Shown: piece by piece, positions 1 through 9,347 of the stretch
Numbering within the stretch: position 1 is the stretch's first letter
Layout of the letters: every line of letters begins with the position of its first letter
Assembly: GCA_965243345.1 (NCBI GenBank)
Contig: CBDEUR010000003.1
Span: 4,092,001 to 4,156,000, forward strand
Reading direction: 5' to 3'
DNA from: Bin52 sp965243345
Lineage (GTDB): Bacteria > Pseudomonadota > Alphaproteobacteria > Thalassobaculales > Thalassobaculaceae
Length of the DNA: 64,000 nt
Translations under genes and position numbers: made by a program
The notes under the pieces: generated by a model
Databases searched by the model: none
Seen by the model: the letters and a program-made list of their open reading frames with translations, nothing else
What the model was told of the DNA's origin: nothing

Positions 1-683
1 TTGCCCTGGACGATCTCGAGGATGATGACCGGCACGGTCTTGTTCAGTCCGCTCACGAACCAGGCCACCGCGAACTCGTCGAAGGACACGGCGGCGGTCA
101 GGCAGGCGGCGGAGATGATGGCGGGCCGGCAGAACGGCAGGATGACCGACCACAGCGCCCGCCACTCCGACGATCCCAGGTTCCAGGCGGCGGCTTCCAG
201 GTCGGGATCGATCTGGTGGAGCCGCAGCCGCAGGATTGCCATGGCGAAGGGCGCGGTCAGCACGGAATGCGCGATGATGATCGACCAGAGCTGGCCCGAC
301 GCCCCGATCCAGGACAGCCAGGCGAGCATGGCGAGCGCCATGATGATCAACGGGATCGTTGGCGGCAGCAGGATCAGCGCCAGGTACGGCCCCTTGAAGC
401 GGAACCTGTAGCGATAGTCGGTATAGGCGGTCGCAAAGCCCAGCGTCGTCGCGATGACGGAGGTCGAAAGCGAGACGATGATCGAGTTGCGGGCAGCCTC
501 GCCGATCTCGGCGTCGGCGAAGATCGTGTCGTACCAGTGGGTGGTGAAGGAGCCCAGCGGGATCGTCGGGAACCGGTCCGAGTTGAAGGAGAAAATGACC
601 GACGCGACGATCGGCGCGAAGATGAACACGAACACCAGCAGCAGCCAGCCGAGCAGGAGGACGGTGACGATCCGCGCGCTCAT
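1..683 (-). CDS. PotC-like ABC transporter permease, 3' part missing
   Basis: Inner-membrane permease of a spermidine/putrescine-type ABC importer. The reverse strand reads MSARIVTVLLLGWLLLVFVF and continues with several hydrophobic segments. The permease coupling loop (EAAAWNLGSS, with the following LPFCRPAI) lies near 120-200. The reading frame is open at position 1, so about the last 30-40 residues are outside the window. The start ATG overlaps the stop of the upstream permease gene by 4 nt (ATGA), so the two are co-transcribed and probably form a heterodimer. The PotC family is clear; the transported substrate is not. Confidence 0.85.
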   Translation of the reverse strand, partial: MSARIVTVLLLGWLLLVFVFIFAPIVASVIFSFNSDRFPTIPLGSFTTHWYDTIFADAEIGEAARNSIIVSLSTSVIATTLGFATAYTDYRYRFRFKGPYLALILLPPTIPLIIMALAMLAWLSWIGASGQLWSIIIAHSVLTAPFAMAILRLRLHQIDPDLEAAAWNLGSSEWRALWSVILPFCRPAIISAACLTAAVSFDEFAVAWFVSGLNKTVPVIILEIVQG

Positions 684-1516
684 GACGCCCGCCGCTTCCT
701 GTAGGCCAGCCAGATCGAGGTGGCGGCGATGGCGAAGAGGGTGATCATCATCATGACCGCGACGACGGCTGCACGCGGCCATTGCTGACCCGACTTCGTG
801 GTGTCGATGATCAGGATCGGCAGGGTCGGGGGCTTGGAGCCGCCCAGGTAGTACGGTGCCACGAAGTCGCCGAAGGACAGGATGAAGCAGAACAGGGCCG
901 CGATGATGAGCCCGGTCTTTGCCAGCGGCACGATGACGGAGAACAGCGTGCGCCGGGGCGAGCAGCCCAGGTTGCGCGCGGCCTGCACGAGGTTCCGGTC
1001 GATGTTCGCAAGTGCGATGGTCTGCAGGATCACGACCAGCGGCAGTGTCAGGGTCAGGTAGCCGACGACAGTGCCGAACGGCGTGTTGAGCATCGTGTAG
1101 GGTCCAAACCCGACGGTGCCCAGTCCGGCGTTGATCACTCCTGATTCCGCCAGGATCACGTACCAGGAAAAGGTGCGGACCAGGTAGGACGTGAAGAACG
1201 GGATGATCAGCAGGAAGATCACCCAGCGCCTGACTGACTCCGACACCCGGAAGGCCAGCGCAAACGCGGCGGGAAACGCGACCAGGGTTGCGACCAGCGT
1301 GGCCGAGCCCGCCATGCCCAGCGTGTACCAGTAGCTGTCCCAGACGTAGCCCCGTGTCAGCATCCGGGCCCAGTTCTTGAGCTCGAACGCCTCCTCCATC
1401 CGGTAGTTCTTCACCAGGAAGAAGCTCATCGCGATCATGAAGAACAGGGGACCGAGGAAGAACAGCCCCTGCCAGACGATGATCGGAAGCCGGAAGACGA
1501 GCGCGAAACGGTTCAT
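680..1516 (-). CDS. PotB-like ABC transporter permease
   Basis: First permease subunit of the polyamine/opine-type importer, 278 aa, the usual size for PotB. It has an N-terminal membrane anchor followed by about five more hydrophobic segments. The cytoplasmic EAA loop reads VQAARNLGCSPRRTLFSVIVP around residues 178-198 and is the docking site for the ATPase. It lies 116 bp downstream of the binding-protein gene and overlaps the second permease gene by 4 nt. No ATPase gene (PotA) is visible; it is probably beyond the left edge. The substrate cannot be read from the permease. Confidence 0.88.
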   Translation of the reverse strand: MNRFALVFRLPIIVWQGLFFLGPLFFMIAMSFFLVKNYRMEEAFELKNWARMLTRGYVWDSYWYTLGMAGSATLVATLVAFPAAFALAFRVSESVRRWVIFLLIIPFFTSYLVRTFSWYVILAESGVINAGLGTVGFGPYTMLNTPFGTVVGYLTLTLPLVVILQTIALANIDRNLVQAARNLGCSPRRTLFSVIVPLAKTGLIIAALFCFILSFGDFVAPYYLGGSKPPTLPILIIDTTKSGQQWPRAAVVAVMMMITLFAIAATSIWLAYRKRRAS

Positions 1517-1632
1517 GGCACGAGCCTGGACATGGTGGCCGGCCGTCGCCGGTTCCGCGCCGTCACGGTGTTACGGGTCTGCCGCCGGGCGCCGCTCGCG
1601 CAAGGCTCCCCGCGCCCGGCGTCCCTGCGGCA

Positions 1633-2754
1633 TCAGGCGTTCTTGTACTCGGACCAGAAGTCGTTCCAGTCCTCGAGCGTCTGGTTGACTGGGATGTCGC
1701 GGTAGTGGATGCGGCCGTCCCTGATCAGCGCGATCGGGTCCATCGGGTTCCCGTCCACCTGGTTGGTACGATCGGCCTCGGCGCCGTCCGCCGCGACCAG
1801 CGCCGCCCGCCCGCCCCTGGTGATGCAGTTGCCGGGATAGGCGGCCATCTGGGCCGACTTCACCTGTCCTTCCGGGCTCAGCATGTACTGGATGAAGGAC
1901 CTGACGATGTCCGCCTTGGACGAGTCCTTGCCGATGCAGTAGCTCTCGGTCCACTGGATGCCGCCCTCGTCGGGAATGACCGAGGCCACCGGTGCGCCGT
2001 CCTTTTCCAGGACCCCGGTGATCCAGTCGCCGATCCCGCACATGGCCAGCATCTCGCCGTTCTTCAGGCTGTTGAAGGTGCCGCCGTAGTCGAAGAAGCC
2101 GCCGACCTGCGGGCGCAGGCTCATGGTGGTCTCCTGGACGGCCTCCCATGCGGCGTCGTCGAGATCCCACAGCCCGGCGCCATTGCCGTTGTGCAGGCTC
2201 ATCATGCCCAGCGACGGCAGGTGCCAGTCGAAATGCCCGACCTTGCCCGTGACCTCGGGTTTCCAGAAGCACTTGTAGCTCATGGCTTCCTCGGCCGAGA
2301 TCGCGGTCGTGTTGTAGCTGACGCCCAGGTGGCCGAAGCGCACCATCATCGAGAACAGGGTGTCGCCGTCCCAGTGACCGGGGAACTTGGCGAAGTCATC
2401 GTGCAGCATGTCGTCAAACGGGTAGTCGTTCGCGTCCAGGGCCTCGATGTAGCCGGCCGCGTTCAGCTGCTGAACGAACTCGGCATCCGAGAGGATGACG
2501 TCGTAGGTGCCCGGGGGAGACTGGGCGATGAGCGCCAGCATGTTGTCGCCCCCGGCATAATATTTCGGTTTGAACTTCACATTGTTGGCTTCCTCGAAGG
2601 CGCCAACGACGTCCGGTTCGCCGTGGCCGTACCAGGCGAGCATGTTGATCTCCGTCGCCGCCGCCCGTGCGCGGCCGACGAATGGGGCACACAGCACTGT
2701 CGCGCCTGTCATGGCAAGCACGCTGCGACGCGTCAGGTTCGACCGTTCGCTCAT
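1633..2754 (-). CDS. PotD/PotF-like extracellular solute-binding protein
   Basis: Periplasmic binding protein of the PotD family, 373 aa from the chosen ATG. This start has a GGGAG Shine-Dalgarno about 7 nt upstream. An in-frame start 14 codons earlier has none and would push the export signal inward. The N-terminus has a twin-arginine-like motif (LTRRSVLAM) then a hydrophobic stretch ending in RARAAA, so Tat export is likely. The mature part begins INMLAWYGHGEPDVVGAFEE, typical of group-1 polyamine-type binding proteins. It is the first gene of the minus-strand operon with two permeases. The ligand could be a polyamine or another amine; the sequence does not decide. Confidence 0.85.
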   Translation of the reverse strand: MSERSNLTRRSVLAMTGATVLCAPFVGRARAAATEINMLAWYGHGEPDVVGAFEEANNVKFKPKYYAGGDNMLALIAQSPPGTYDVILSDAEFVQQLNAAGYIEALDANDYPFDDMLHDDFAKFPGHWDGDTLFSMMVRFGHLGVSYNTTAISAEEAMSYKCFWKPEVTGKVGHFDWHLPSLGMMSLHNGNGAGLWDLDDAAWEAVQETTMSLRPQVGGFFDYGGTFNSLKNGEMLAMCGIGDWITGVLEKDGAPVASVIPDEGGIQWTESYCIGKDSSKADIVRSFIQYMLSPEGQVKSAQMAAYPGNCITRGGRAALVAADGAEADRTNQVDGNPMDPIALIRDGRIHYRDIPVNQTLEDWNDFWSEYKNA

Positions 2755-2864
2755 GTTCCGATCTCCCGTCTTGTGTGGGTTGCCAGTCGTATGCAACTCC
2801 GAAAGACGTCCGGCGGCAAGGAACTTCTTTGACTGTCCGGGCGATCTGCCGCAGATTCCGCACC

Positions 2865-3608
2865 ATGACGCTTCTCGACTTTCACAAGCTGTTCAAGGCG
2901 CCGGGCCCGGTCGTCCTGCCCGTGATCCATGCGCTGAACACGGAACAGGTGCGCGAGAACCTTCGCATCCTGGTCGGCGAGGGTGCCCCGGGCTGTTTCC
3001 TGATCAATCATGACTACGGCGTCGACGCGTTCCTGCCGGTCATCCGCGAGGTCCGCGCCGGGTGGCCGTCGCTCTGGATGGGGGTGAATTTCCTGGCCGT
3101 CACGGGCCGCGATGCGTTCCCGGTCCTTGGCGACCTGGACAGCGAGGGGTGCCGGATCGACGCCTACTGGGCCGACGATGCGCGTATTGACGAGACCGGG
3201 CGGGATACGTCGCAGGCCCGCCGGATTGCGGCCGCGCGGGCAGCCAGCGGCTGGTCCGGGCTCTATTTCGGCGGCACCGCATTCAAGAAGCAGCGTCCCG
3301 TGGATCCGGAGCGCTGGAAGGATGCCGCGCGCGAGGCGGTCACGTTCATGGACGTGGTCACGACCTCCGGCCCGGCCACCGGCGAGGAGGCCGGGGCCCG
3401 GAAGGTCCGCCATTTCAGGGCCGGCGCCGGCCCGGCGCCGCTGGCGCTCGCCTCGGGGGTCACGCCCGAGAACGCCGCGAGTTACGCGCAGGTCGACGCC
3501 TTCCTGGTTGCCACCGGCATCAATCGGGAAGGTGACTTCTACAGGATCGACTCCGTCCGGCTGGGGCGGCTGATGCGGGTTGCCAGGGAGATCGGCAGCC
3601 ATGGATAG
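2865..3608 (+). CDS. BtpA/SgcQ-family TIM-barrel protein
   Basis: 247 aa, beginning MTLLDFHKLF. The fold signature of the BtpA family is visible: VLPVIHAL near the start, the GWPSLWMGVNFLA strand, GLYFGGTAFKKQ in the middle, and LALASGVTPENAASYAQVDAFLVATGI near the C-terminus, which is the phosphate-binding end of a TIM barrel. The family was named for photosystem I biogenesis, but most bacterial members sit beside sugar or nucleobase genes and their reaction is unknown. The stop overlaps the start of the next gene, a phosphoribosyltransferase, by 8 nt, so a linked role in nucleobase or nucleotide handling is likely by inference. Confidence 0.72.
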   Translation: MTLLDFHKLFKAPGPVVLPVIHALNTEQVRENLRILVGEGAPGCFLINHDYGVDAFLPVIREVRAGWPSLWMGVNFLAVTGRDAFPVLGDLDSEGCRIDAYWADDARIDETGRDTSQARRIAAARAASGWSGLYFGGTAFKKQRPVDPERWKDAAREAVTFMDVVTTSGPATGEEAGARKVRHFRAGAGPAPLALASGVTPENAASYAQVDAFLVATGINREGDFYRIDSVRLGRLMRVAREIGSHG

Positions 3609-4254
3609 GGGCCCCCGCGACGACCGGTGGTACCTGCGGCTGATGGCGCCGAATACCAAGGGTGACAGCTTCGCCTGGCTGGACCCGACGTCCATCTACA
3701 TCAACGGGGCCGCGTTCCACGACCTGCTCGACGACCTTCAGGCCGACCTGGAGGGCATCGAGGTCGATGTCGTCGGCGGGCTCGACGCCATGGGGTTCGT
3801 CCTGGGCGCGGCCCTGGCGGCGAGGCTGGGGGTGGGCTTTCTGCCCGTGCGCAAGGCCGGCAAGCTCTGCGTCGATACCGACGCCGTGTCCTTTACCAAC
3901 TATTCGGGCCGGACCCAGCAGATGGAGATGCGCCTGCCGGCCTTCGCTCCGGGCACCCGGGTCCTGCTGGTCGACCAGTGGATCGAGACCGGCGGAACGA
4001 TGGAGGGCGCCATCGCGCTGGTCGAACGCCAGGAGGGACGCGTCTGCGGCCTGGTCGCCATCGCCATCGAGACGTCGCAGCGCACTGCTGAGTTCCGCAA
4101 CAGCTATCCCTGCATCTCCGCCGTCGTGCCCGGCTCGACCTGGCAGCGGGAGTGCGACGCGCAACGCCTGTCGAGCTTCGACGAGTACCGGCCGGAACAT
4201 GCGTTTCCGACGCCTGCCGGCACCATCCGCGCGCGTCCCCGCAACGGCCGGTAG
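3601..4254 (+). CDS. Adenine-type phosphoribosyltransferase homologue
   Basis: Type I phosphoribosyltransferase, 217 aa. The PRPP loop VLLVDQWIETGGTM is at residues 121-134. The canonical pair of acidic residues is D-Q here instead of D-D or E-D, which may alter metal or PRPP handling. A GLDAMGF segment near residue 60 fits the hood/first-strand region of APRT-like proteins. The family transfers ribose-5-phosphate from PRPP to a base. The start ATG lies within the end of the BtpA gene, showing translational coupling. The base used cannot be told, though a nucleobase released or imported by the following block is a natural guess. Confidence 0.75.
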   Translation: MDRGPRDDRWYLRLMAPNTKGDSFAWLDPTSIYINGAAFHDLLDDLQADLEGIEVDVVGGLDAMGFVLGAALAARLGVGFLPVRKAGKLCVDTDAVSFTNYSGRTQQMEMRLPAFAPGTRVLLVDQWIETGGTMEGAIALVERQEGRVCGLVAIAIETSQRTAEFRNSYPCISAVVPGSTWQRECDAQRLSSFDEYRPEHAFPTPAGTIRARPRNGR

Positions 4255-4359
4255 GACAGGGCGCCGGCGATCGCTGCCAGCGTGAATGCCTGCGCGACCC
4301 GGGCTCAGAAAACTGTCATCGACTCCAGCGACTTCGCCACGGGTTTCTCCGCGTTTTTC

Positions 4360-4389
4360 TTGATAAGCCCGGTCTGCGGAACCTATTGT
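4360..4389 (+). promoter_or_regulatory. Predicted sigma-70-type promoter
   Basis: TTGATA at 4360-4365 and TATTGT at 4384-4389 with an 18-bp spacer, in a locally AT-richer stretch of the 200-bp gap upstream of the luciferase-like gene (start 4456). It gives an untranslated leader of about 60 nt. Only consensus similarity supports it. Confidence 0.45.
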
Positions 4390-4455
4390 TGCGGAGGGCC
4401 ATTCGTCGCATGCAGGTCAGTGGTGCCGGAACACCGGGGTGCTCGGGAGGCGGAC

Positions 4456-5457
4456 ATGGAATTCGGAATTACCTTCAAGGGGTTCATGGAGCCCGATCGG
4501 GCGCGGGCACTGGTGAAACAGGCCGAGGATGTGGGGTTCTCCCATTGCTGGTTCTACGACAGCCACATCCTCTGGCGCGAAAGCTACCCGGCAATGGCCA
4601 TGTGCATGGAGCACACCGAGACACTCCGTTTCGGTCCCTGCGTGACCAACCCCAACACGCGCGACTGGTCCGCGGCGGCCTCGCTCTTCGGTTCGCTGGC
4701 ACTGCAGTCGGACAACCGCTTCGACATCGGGGTCGGTCGCGGCGACAGCGCCGTCAGGGTCATGGGCAGGAGGCCGTCATCGCTGGCCCGGATGGAGGAA
4801 TTCATCCATGTCGTCCGCGCCCTGGTGCGCGGCGAGGAAGTCCGGTACGGCACTGTGCCGGAGCCGATGAAGTTCCCCTGGGCAACGGGCTACGAACTTC
4901 CGGTCTGGGTTGCCGCCTACGGCCCGAAGGCCCTGGACTCGGCGGGCCGTGTCGGTGACGGGTTGATACTCCAGATCGCCGAGCCCTCGATCTGCAGGTG
5001 GCTTGCCGACCAGGCGATCGCGGCCGGCCGGAGTGCGGGGCGGGACATGTCTGGCTACCGGGTCATGTCCGCCGCGCCGGCGTATTTCGGCAACCGGGAA
5101 ACCTGCCGGGAGGCGACGCGCTGGTTCCCGGCCATGGTCGGGAACCACGTGGCCGACATCGTCGAGAGATACGGCGCCGAGCGCGAGGACATTCCGCCCT
5201 CGCTCACCGCCTATATCGAGGGCCGCAGGGGCTACGACTACCTGAAGCACGGACAGAGCGACAACGCCTTCCTCGACTTCATCACCGACGACATCATCGA
5301 CGGGTTCAGCGTACTCGGCGAACCGTCGGAACACGTAGCGAAACTGGAGCAACTCAAGGCGGCGGGCGTCACCCAGTTCAACATCTATCTCGACAACGGG
5401 GACGAGGAAGAGATCATCGCCGAGTACGGCAGGTCGATCATTCCCGCGTTCCGGTGA
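4456..5457 (+). CDS. Luciferase-like (LLM) flavin/F420-dependent oxidoreductase
   Basis: 333 aa TIM-barrel oxidoreductase. The start ATG is preceded by GGGAGG at a 5-nt gap; a longer frame from 4282 lacks such a site. Family features: MEFGITFKGF at the N-terminus, FDIGVGRGDSAVRVMGRRP near residue 95, LPVWVAAYGPKALDSAGRVGDG near 155. The nearest known group is the CPS_4043-type LLM proteins, which often lie next to dihydropyrimidinase genes. The role here would be oxidation or reduction of a pyrimidine-like or hydantoin-like intermediate. FMN or F420 cannot be chosen from sequence; no F420 biosynthesis gene is in the window. Confidence 0.78.
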   Translation: MEFGITFKGFMEPDRARALVKQAEDVGFSHCWFYDSHILWRESYPAMAMCMEHTETLRFGPCVTNPNTRDWSAAASLFGSLALQSDNRFDIGVGRGDSAVRVMGRRPSSLARMEEFIHVVRALVRGEEVRYGTVPEPMKFPWATGYELPVWVAAYGPKALDSAGRVGDGLILQIAEPSICRWLADQAIAAGRSAGRDMSGYRVMSAAPAYFGNRETCREATRWFPAMVGNHVADIVERYGAEREDIPPSLTAYIEGRRGYDYLKHGQSDNAFLDFITDDIIDGFSVLGEPSEHVAKLEQLKAAGVTQFNIYLDNGDEEEIIAEYGRSIIPAFR

Positions 5458-5496
5458 CCATGCCGCCGACGGCGCAGGCCCGGACAGACTTTCCGC

Positions 5497-5524
5497 TTGA
5501 CCGGCCCTAGGAGCTTGCTAGCGT
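5497..5524 (+). promoter_or_regulatory. Predicted promoter of the carbamoylase-dihydropyrimidinase operon
   Basis: TTGACC at 5497-5502 and TAGCGT at 5519-5524 with a 16-bp spacer, 37 bp before the ATG at 5561. A CTAG-containing -10 region is common in high-GC alphaproteobacteria. A second copy of this kind of promoter (TTGTCT, 17 bp, TAGCAA) is at 30974. Weak but positionally sensible. Confidence 0.4.
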
Positions 5525-5560
5525 CATTTTTCCAGCGTGATCAGTGAATGTGAGGTGCCC

Positions 5561-6811
5561 ATGCCCGCCCCCGGGGAAAACCTGAAGATCAACGGCGAAC
5601 GGCTCTGGGACAGCCTGATGGACATGGCCAGGATCGGTCCCGGCGTGGCAGGCGGCAACAACCGCCAGACGCTGACCGACGAGGACGGCGAGGGTCGTGC
5701 GCTGTTCCGGAAGTGGTGCGAGGCGGCCGGCTGCGAGATGGGCCTCGACCAGATGGGCAACATGTTTGCCACCCGTCCCGGAACGGATCCGGACGCGTTG
5801 CCGGTCTTTGTCGGCAGTCACCTCGACACGCAGCCGACCGGTGGCAAGTACGATGGCGTGCTCGGCGTGCTCGGCGGGCTCGAAATCGTGCGGACCCTGA
5901 ACGACCTTGGCATCAGGACCAAGCGCCCGATCGTCGTCATCAACTGGACCAACGAGGAAGGCACGCGCTACGCGCCGCCGATGCTGGCGTCGGGCGTGTT
6001 TGCCGGCGTGCATACGCAGGACTGGGCCTACGGCCTGACCGATTCCGAAGGCAAGCGTTTCGGGGACGAGCTGGAGCGCATCGGTTGGCGCGGCGAGGAA
6101 GAGGTCGGTGCGCGCAGGATGCATGCCTATTTCGAGCTGCATATCGAGCAGGGCCCGATCCTCGAGGCCGAGGAGTGCGATATCGGCGTCGTCACCCACG
6201 GCCAGGGCCTGCGCTGGATCGAGTGCCGGATCAGGGGCAAGGAAAGCCACACCGGCTCCACGCCCATGCGCATGCGCAGGAATGCCGGGCGAGGCCTGGC
6301 CCAGATTACCGAACTGGTGCACGAAGTGGCGATGAAGCACCAGCCCAATGCGGTTGGCGCCATCGGGCATGTCGATGTCTATCCGAACTCGCGCAACATC
6401 ATTCCGGGCCGGGTCGTCTGCACGGTCGACTTTCGCAGCCACGTCCTGGAGACGCTCGAGGGGATGGTGGCCGAGGTACGCAAGAAGGCGCCCGCGCTGT
6501 GCGAGGCGCTGGGCTGCGAGATCGAGATGGAGATCGTGGGCAGCTTCGATCCGCCCGAGTTCCACCATGGCTGCGTCGGGGCCGTCCGCGACGCGGCCGA
6601 ACGGCTCGGGTATTCGCACATGGACATCGTCTCCGGTGCGGGCCACGACGCCTGCTGGATCAACATGGTCGCACCGGCGGCGATGGTGATGTGCCCGTGC
6701 GTCGACGGGCTGAGCCACAACGAAGCCGAGGAGATCACGCCGGAATGGGCTGCCCGGGGGTGTGATGTACTCTGCCACGCGGTGGTGGAGACGGCGGAGC
6801 TCCTGGACTGA
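5561..6811 (+). CDS. Zn-dependent M20-type amidase/carbamoylase (beta-ureidopropionase-like)
   Basis: 416 aa, M20-family dinuclear metallohydrolase of the hydantoinase/carbamoylase branch. Metal-binding motifs are visible: VGSHLDTQPTGGKYDG (His, Asp) near residue 88, NEEGTRY (Glu pair) near 138, ELHIEQGP near 195, and the late GAGHDACWI. The family hydrolyses N-carbamoyl amino acids to the amino acid, CO2 and ammonia, the last step of reductive pyrimidine degradation or hydantoin breakdown. The start at 5561 has GTGAGG six nt upstream; a GTG at 5537 is less well placed. The gene is followed 47 bp later by dihydropyrimidinase, which makes the N-carbamoyl substrate. Confidence 0.88.
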   Translation: MPAPGENLKINGERLWDSLMDMARIGPGVAGGNNRQTLTDEDGEGRALFRKWCEAAGCEMGLDQMGNMFATRPGTDPDALPVFVGSHLDTQPTGGKYDGVLGVLGGLEIVRTLNDLGIRTKRPIVVINWTNEEGTRYAPPMLASGVFAGVHTQDWAYGLTDSEGKRFGDELERIGWRGEEEVGARRMHAYFELHIEQGPILEAEECDIGVVTHGQGLRWIECRIRGKESHTGSTPMRMRRNAGRGLAQITELVHEVAMKHQPNAVGAIGHVDVYPNSRNIIPGRVVCTVDFRSHVLETLEGMVAEVRKKAPALCEALGCEIEMEIVGSFDPPEFHHGCVGAVRDAAERLGYSHMDIVSGAGHDACWINMVAPAAMVMCPCVDGLSHNEAEEITPEWAARGCDVLCHAVVETAELLD

Positions 6812-6858
6812 GGCACGGGCCCGGCGCCCCAGGAAACGAGATTGAGCGGAGGCCTCGA

Positions 6859-8319
6859 ATGAGCAAAGTCATCAAGGGCGGCACCGTCCTCACTGCGGAC
6901 CGAACCTGGAAGGCCGACGTGCTGATCGAAGGCGAGAAGATCGCCGCAATCGGCGAGAACCTGAACGGCGACGAGGTCGTCGACGCCTCGCAGGCCTATG
7001 TGATCCCCGGCGGGATCGACCCGCACACCCACCTGGAAATGCCCTTCATGGGCACGACCGCCGCCGAAACATTCGAATCCGGCACCTGGGCGGCGGCGAC
7101 CGGCGGGACAACCATGCTGGTCGACTTCGTGCTGCCCGGTGAGGACGGCTCGCTGTTGAGCGCTGTCGATTCCTGGGACACCAAGTCGAAGGACCAGATC
7201 TGCGTCGATATCGGCTATCACTGTGCGATCGTGGACTGGAACGAGCAGATCCACAACGAGATGGCCGAGGTCGTCAGGCGCGGCATCAATACCTTCAAGC
7301 ACTTCATGGCCTACAAGGGCGCGCTGATGATCGACGACGACGAGATGTTCGCGTCGTTCCGCCGGTGCGCCGCGCTCGGCGCGATGCCGCTCGTCCATGC
7401 CGAGAACGGCGACGTGGTGGCGGCGCTGCAGGAAAAGTACATGGAGCAAGGTCTCACCGGTCCGGAGGGACACGCCTTTTCACGCCCGCCGGAAGTGGAG
7501 GGCGAGGCCGCCAACCGCGCGATCATGATCGCCGACGCGGCGGGCGTGCCGCTCTACATCGTGCATGTCTCCTGCGAGCAGGCGCACGAGGCCATACGGC
7601 GGGCGCGCCAGAAGGGCATGCGGGTCTACGGCGAGCCGCTGATCCAGCACCTCACGCTGGATGAATCGGAGTACTTCGACCAGGACTGGGACTACGCCGC
7701 GCAACGCGTCATGTCGCCGCCCTTCCGCGGCAAGGTGCACCAGGACGGGCTGTGGAACGGGCTGGCCGCGGGGTCGCTCCAGGTGGTGGCGACAGACCAT
7801 GCGGCCTTCACCACGGACCAGAAGCGCATGGGTCTTGCCGGTTTCCCCATGATCCCGAACGGAACCGGCGGGCTCGAGGACCGCATGCCGGTGCTCTGGA
7901 CCAAGGGTGTCGATACCGGCCGGCTCACGCCGAACGAGTTCGTGGCGGTCACCTCCACCAACATCGCGAAGATACTCAACGTCTATCCGAAGAAGGGCGC
8001 GCTCGTCGAAGGGGCGGACGCCGATGTCGTGGTCTGGGACCCGACCATCAAGAAGACGATCTCCGCCACCACCCAGAAATCGATCATCGACTACAACGTC
8101 TTCGAGGGAGTGGAGGTCTCGGCCCAGGCCCGCTACACGCTGAGCCGCGGCGAGATTGTCTGGGAACACGGCAAGAACTCGCAGCCCCGGCCCGGGCGCG
8201 GGAGGTTCGTGCGCCGGCGCGCGTTCCCCGCCGTGCATGAAGCGCTCGCCCGCTGGAAGGAACTGACCGCACCGCGCAAGGTCCAGCGCAACCCGCTGAA
8301 CATCCCGAGCGGGGTTTGA
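6859..8319 (+). CDS. hydA: Dihydropyrimidinase / hydantoinase
   Basis: 486 aa amidohydrolase, cytosolic, that opens the ring of dihydrouracil, dihydrothymine or hydantoins. Active-site residues are present: metal ligands H56 and H58 in DPHTHLE, carbamylated lysine K153 in FKHFMAYKG, histidines in LVHAENGD and YIVHVSC, and the catalytic aspartate in VATDHAAF. A good ribosome site (GCGGAGG) precedes the ATG. The C-terminus ends with a basic RRRAF and PLNIPSG tail usual for the family. With the upstream carbamoylase it forms a two-step route from cyclic ureide to amino acid; the usual first-step reductase (PydA/PydB) is not in the window. Confidence 0.93.
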   Translation: MSKVIKGGTVLTADRTWKADVLIEGEKIAAIGENLNGDEVVDASQAYVIPGGIDPHTHLEMPFMGTTAAETFESGTWAAATGGTTMLVDFVLPGEDGSLLSAVDSWDTKSKDQICVDIGYHCAIVDWNEQIHNEMAEVVRRGINTFKHFMAYKGALMIDDDEMFASFRRCAALGAMPLVHAENGDVVAALQEKYMEQGLTGPEGHAFSRPPEVEGEAANRAIMIADAAGVPLYIVHVSCEQAHEAIRRARQKGMRVYGEPLIQHLTLDESEYFDQDWDYAAQRVMSPPFRGKVHQDGLWNGLAAGSLQVVATDHAAFTTDQKRMGLAGFPMIPNGTGGLEDRMPVLWTKGVDTGRLTPNEFVAVTSTNIAKILNVYPKKGALVEGADADVVVWDPTIKKTISATTQKSIIDYNVFEGVEVSAQARYTLSRGEIVWEHGKNSQPRPGRGRFVRRRAFPAVHEALARWKELTAPRKVQRNPLNIPSGV

Positions 8320-8368
8320 GTCCCCCGGGCGTTCGAACACCGTGCAGCCCGCGGGGCGGCGGTCCGTG

Positions 8369-9157
8369 ATGAGGGGTGCGGGTGCGGTCGTCGCGTCCTC
8401 GCTCGACCTGGTCTTCCAGACCAGGGACGGCCCCGTCCATGCACTGTCGGATGTCGACCTGGAGGTGGCTCCGGGCGAGTTTGTCAGCTTCATCGGCCCC
8501 TCCGGGTGCGGGAAGACGACACTGCTGCGCGTGATTGCGGACCTGGAGCAGCCGACGGGCGGCACGATCACCGTGAACGGAATGACACCCGAACAGGCGC
8601 GGCTGAACCGCGCCTACGGCTACGTGTTCCAGGCGGCGGGACTCTATCCGTGGCGGACCATCGAGAAGAACGTGCGCCTGCCGCTCGAGGTCATGGGCTA
8701 CCCGGCGCAGGAACGCATCGAGCGGGTCAGGCGTGCCCTTGATCTCGTCGGCCTCGGCGACTTCGCCCGCATGTTCCCCTGGCAGTTGTCCGGGGGAATG
8801 CAGCAGAGGGCCTCGATCGCGCGCGCGCTCGCATTCGACGCGGACCTGCTGCTGATGGACGAGCCCTTCGGCGCGCTCGACGAAATCGTGCGCGACCACC
8901 TGAACGAGCAGTTGCTGGCGCTGCACGCGCGGACCGGAAAGACGGTCTGTTTCGTGACCCATTCGATACCGGAGGCCGTGTACCTCTCGACCAGGATCGT
9001 GGTGATGAGCCCGAGGCCGGGACGCATCATCGACGTGATCGAGAGCCCGCTGCCGGCAGAGCGTCCTCTCGACATACGCGAGAGCGCGGCCTTCCTGGAA
9101 CTGGCCACGCGTGTGCGCGAAGGCCTGCGCTCGGGACACAGCGGCCCGGAAGGATAA
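8369..9157 (+). CDS. NitT/TauT-type ABC transporter ATP-binding protein
   Basis: About 262 aa. Walker A GPSGCGKTTLLR, Q-loop FQAAGLYPWRTI, signature LSGGMQQRASIARAL, Walker B LLLMDEPFGALDE and switch histidine VTHSIPEA are all intact, so it should hydrolyse ATP. The start is uncertain: ATG 8369, or GTG at 8366 or 8342, none with a clear ribosome site. It begins 49 bp after dihydropyrimidinase and heads a transporter set (ATPase, two permeases, binding protein), so import of the cyclic ureide or pyrimidine substrate is a reasonable inference. Confidence 0.88.
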   Translation: MRGAGAVVASSLDLVFQTRDGPVHALSDVDLEVAPGEFVSFIGPSGCGKTTLLRVIADLEQPTGGTITVNGMTPEQARLNRAYGYVFQAAGLYPWRTIEKNVRLPLEVMGYPAQERIERVRRALDLVGLGDFARMFPWQLSGGMQQRASIARALAFDADLLLMDEPFGALDEIVRDHLNEQLLALHARTGKTVCFVTHSIPEAVYLSTRIVVMSPRPGRIIDVIESPLPAERPLDIRESAAFLELATRVREGLRSGHSGPEG

Positions 9158-9347
9158 CGCGGCGAGCGGCCGAATTCCGGCTGGTACCCCGGCAGTGCTT
9201 CCTGCACAGTGCCGGTCCGACCGATCGACGCGATGGGAGCATGTCGACGATGCCTCTCCTGCCCGGACCGTGCCTGGCACCGGCGAGCCCGCAGCGTGAC
9301 GCGGGGCCCGCCGTCCGCTGTCCGGGGTGTACCGGGCCAGCGGGCTG

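Noticed and set aside
9158..9347. Thiamine riboswitch before the THI5-type transporter permease
   Set aside because: No CUGAGA or ACCUGA-type core could be found in the spacer or upstream of the ATPase gene.
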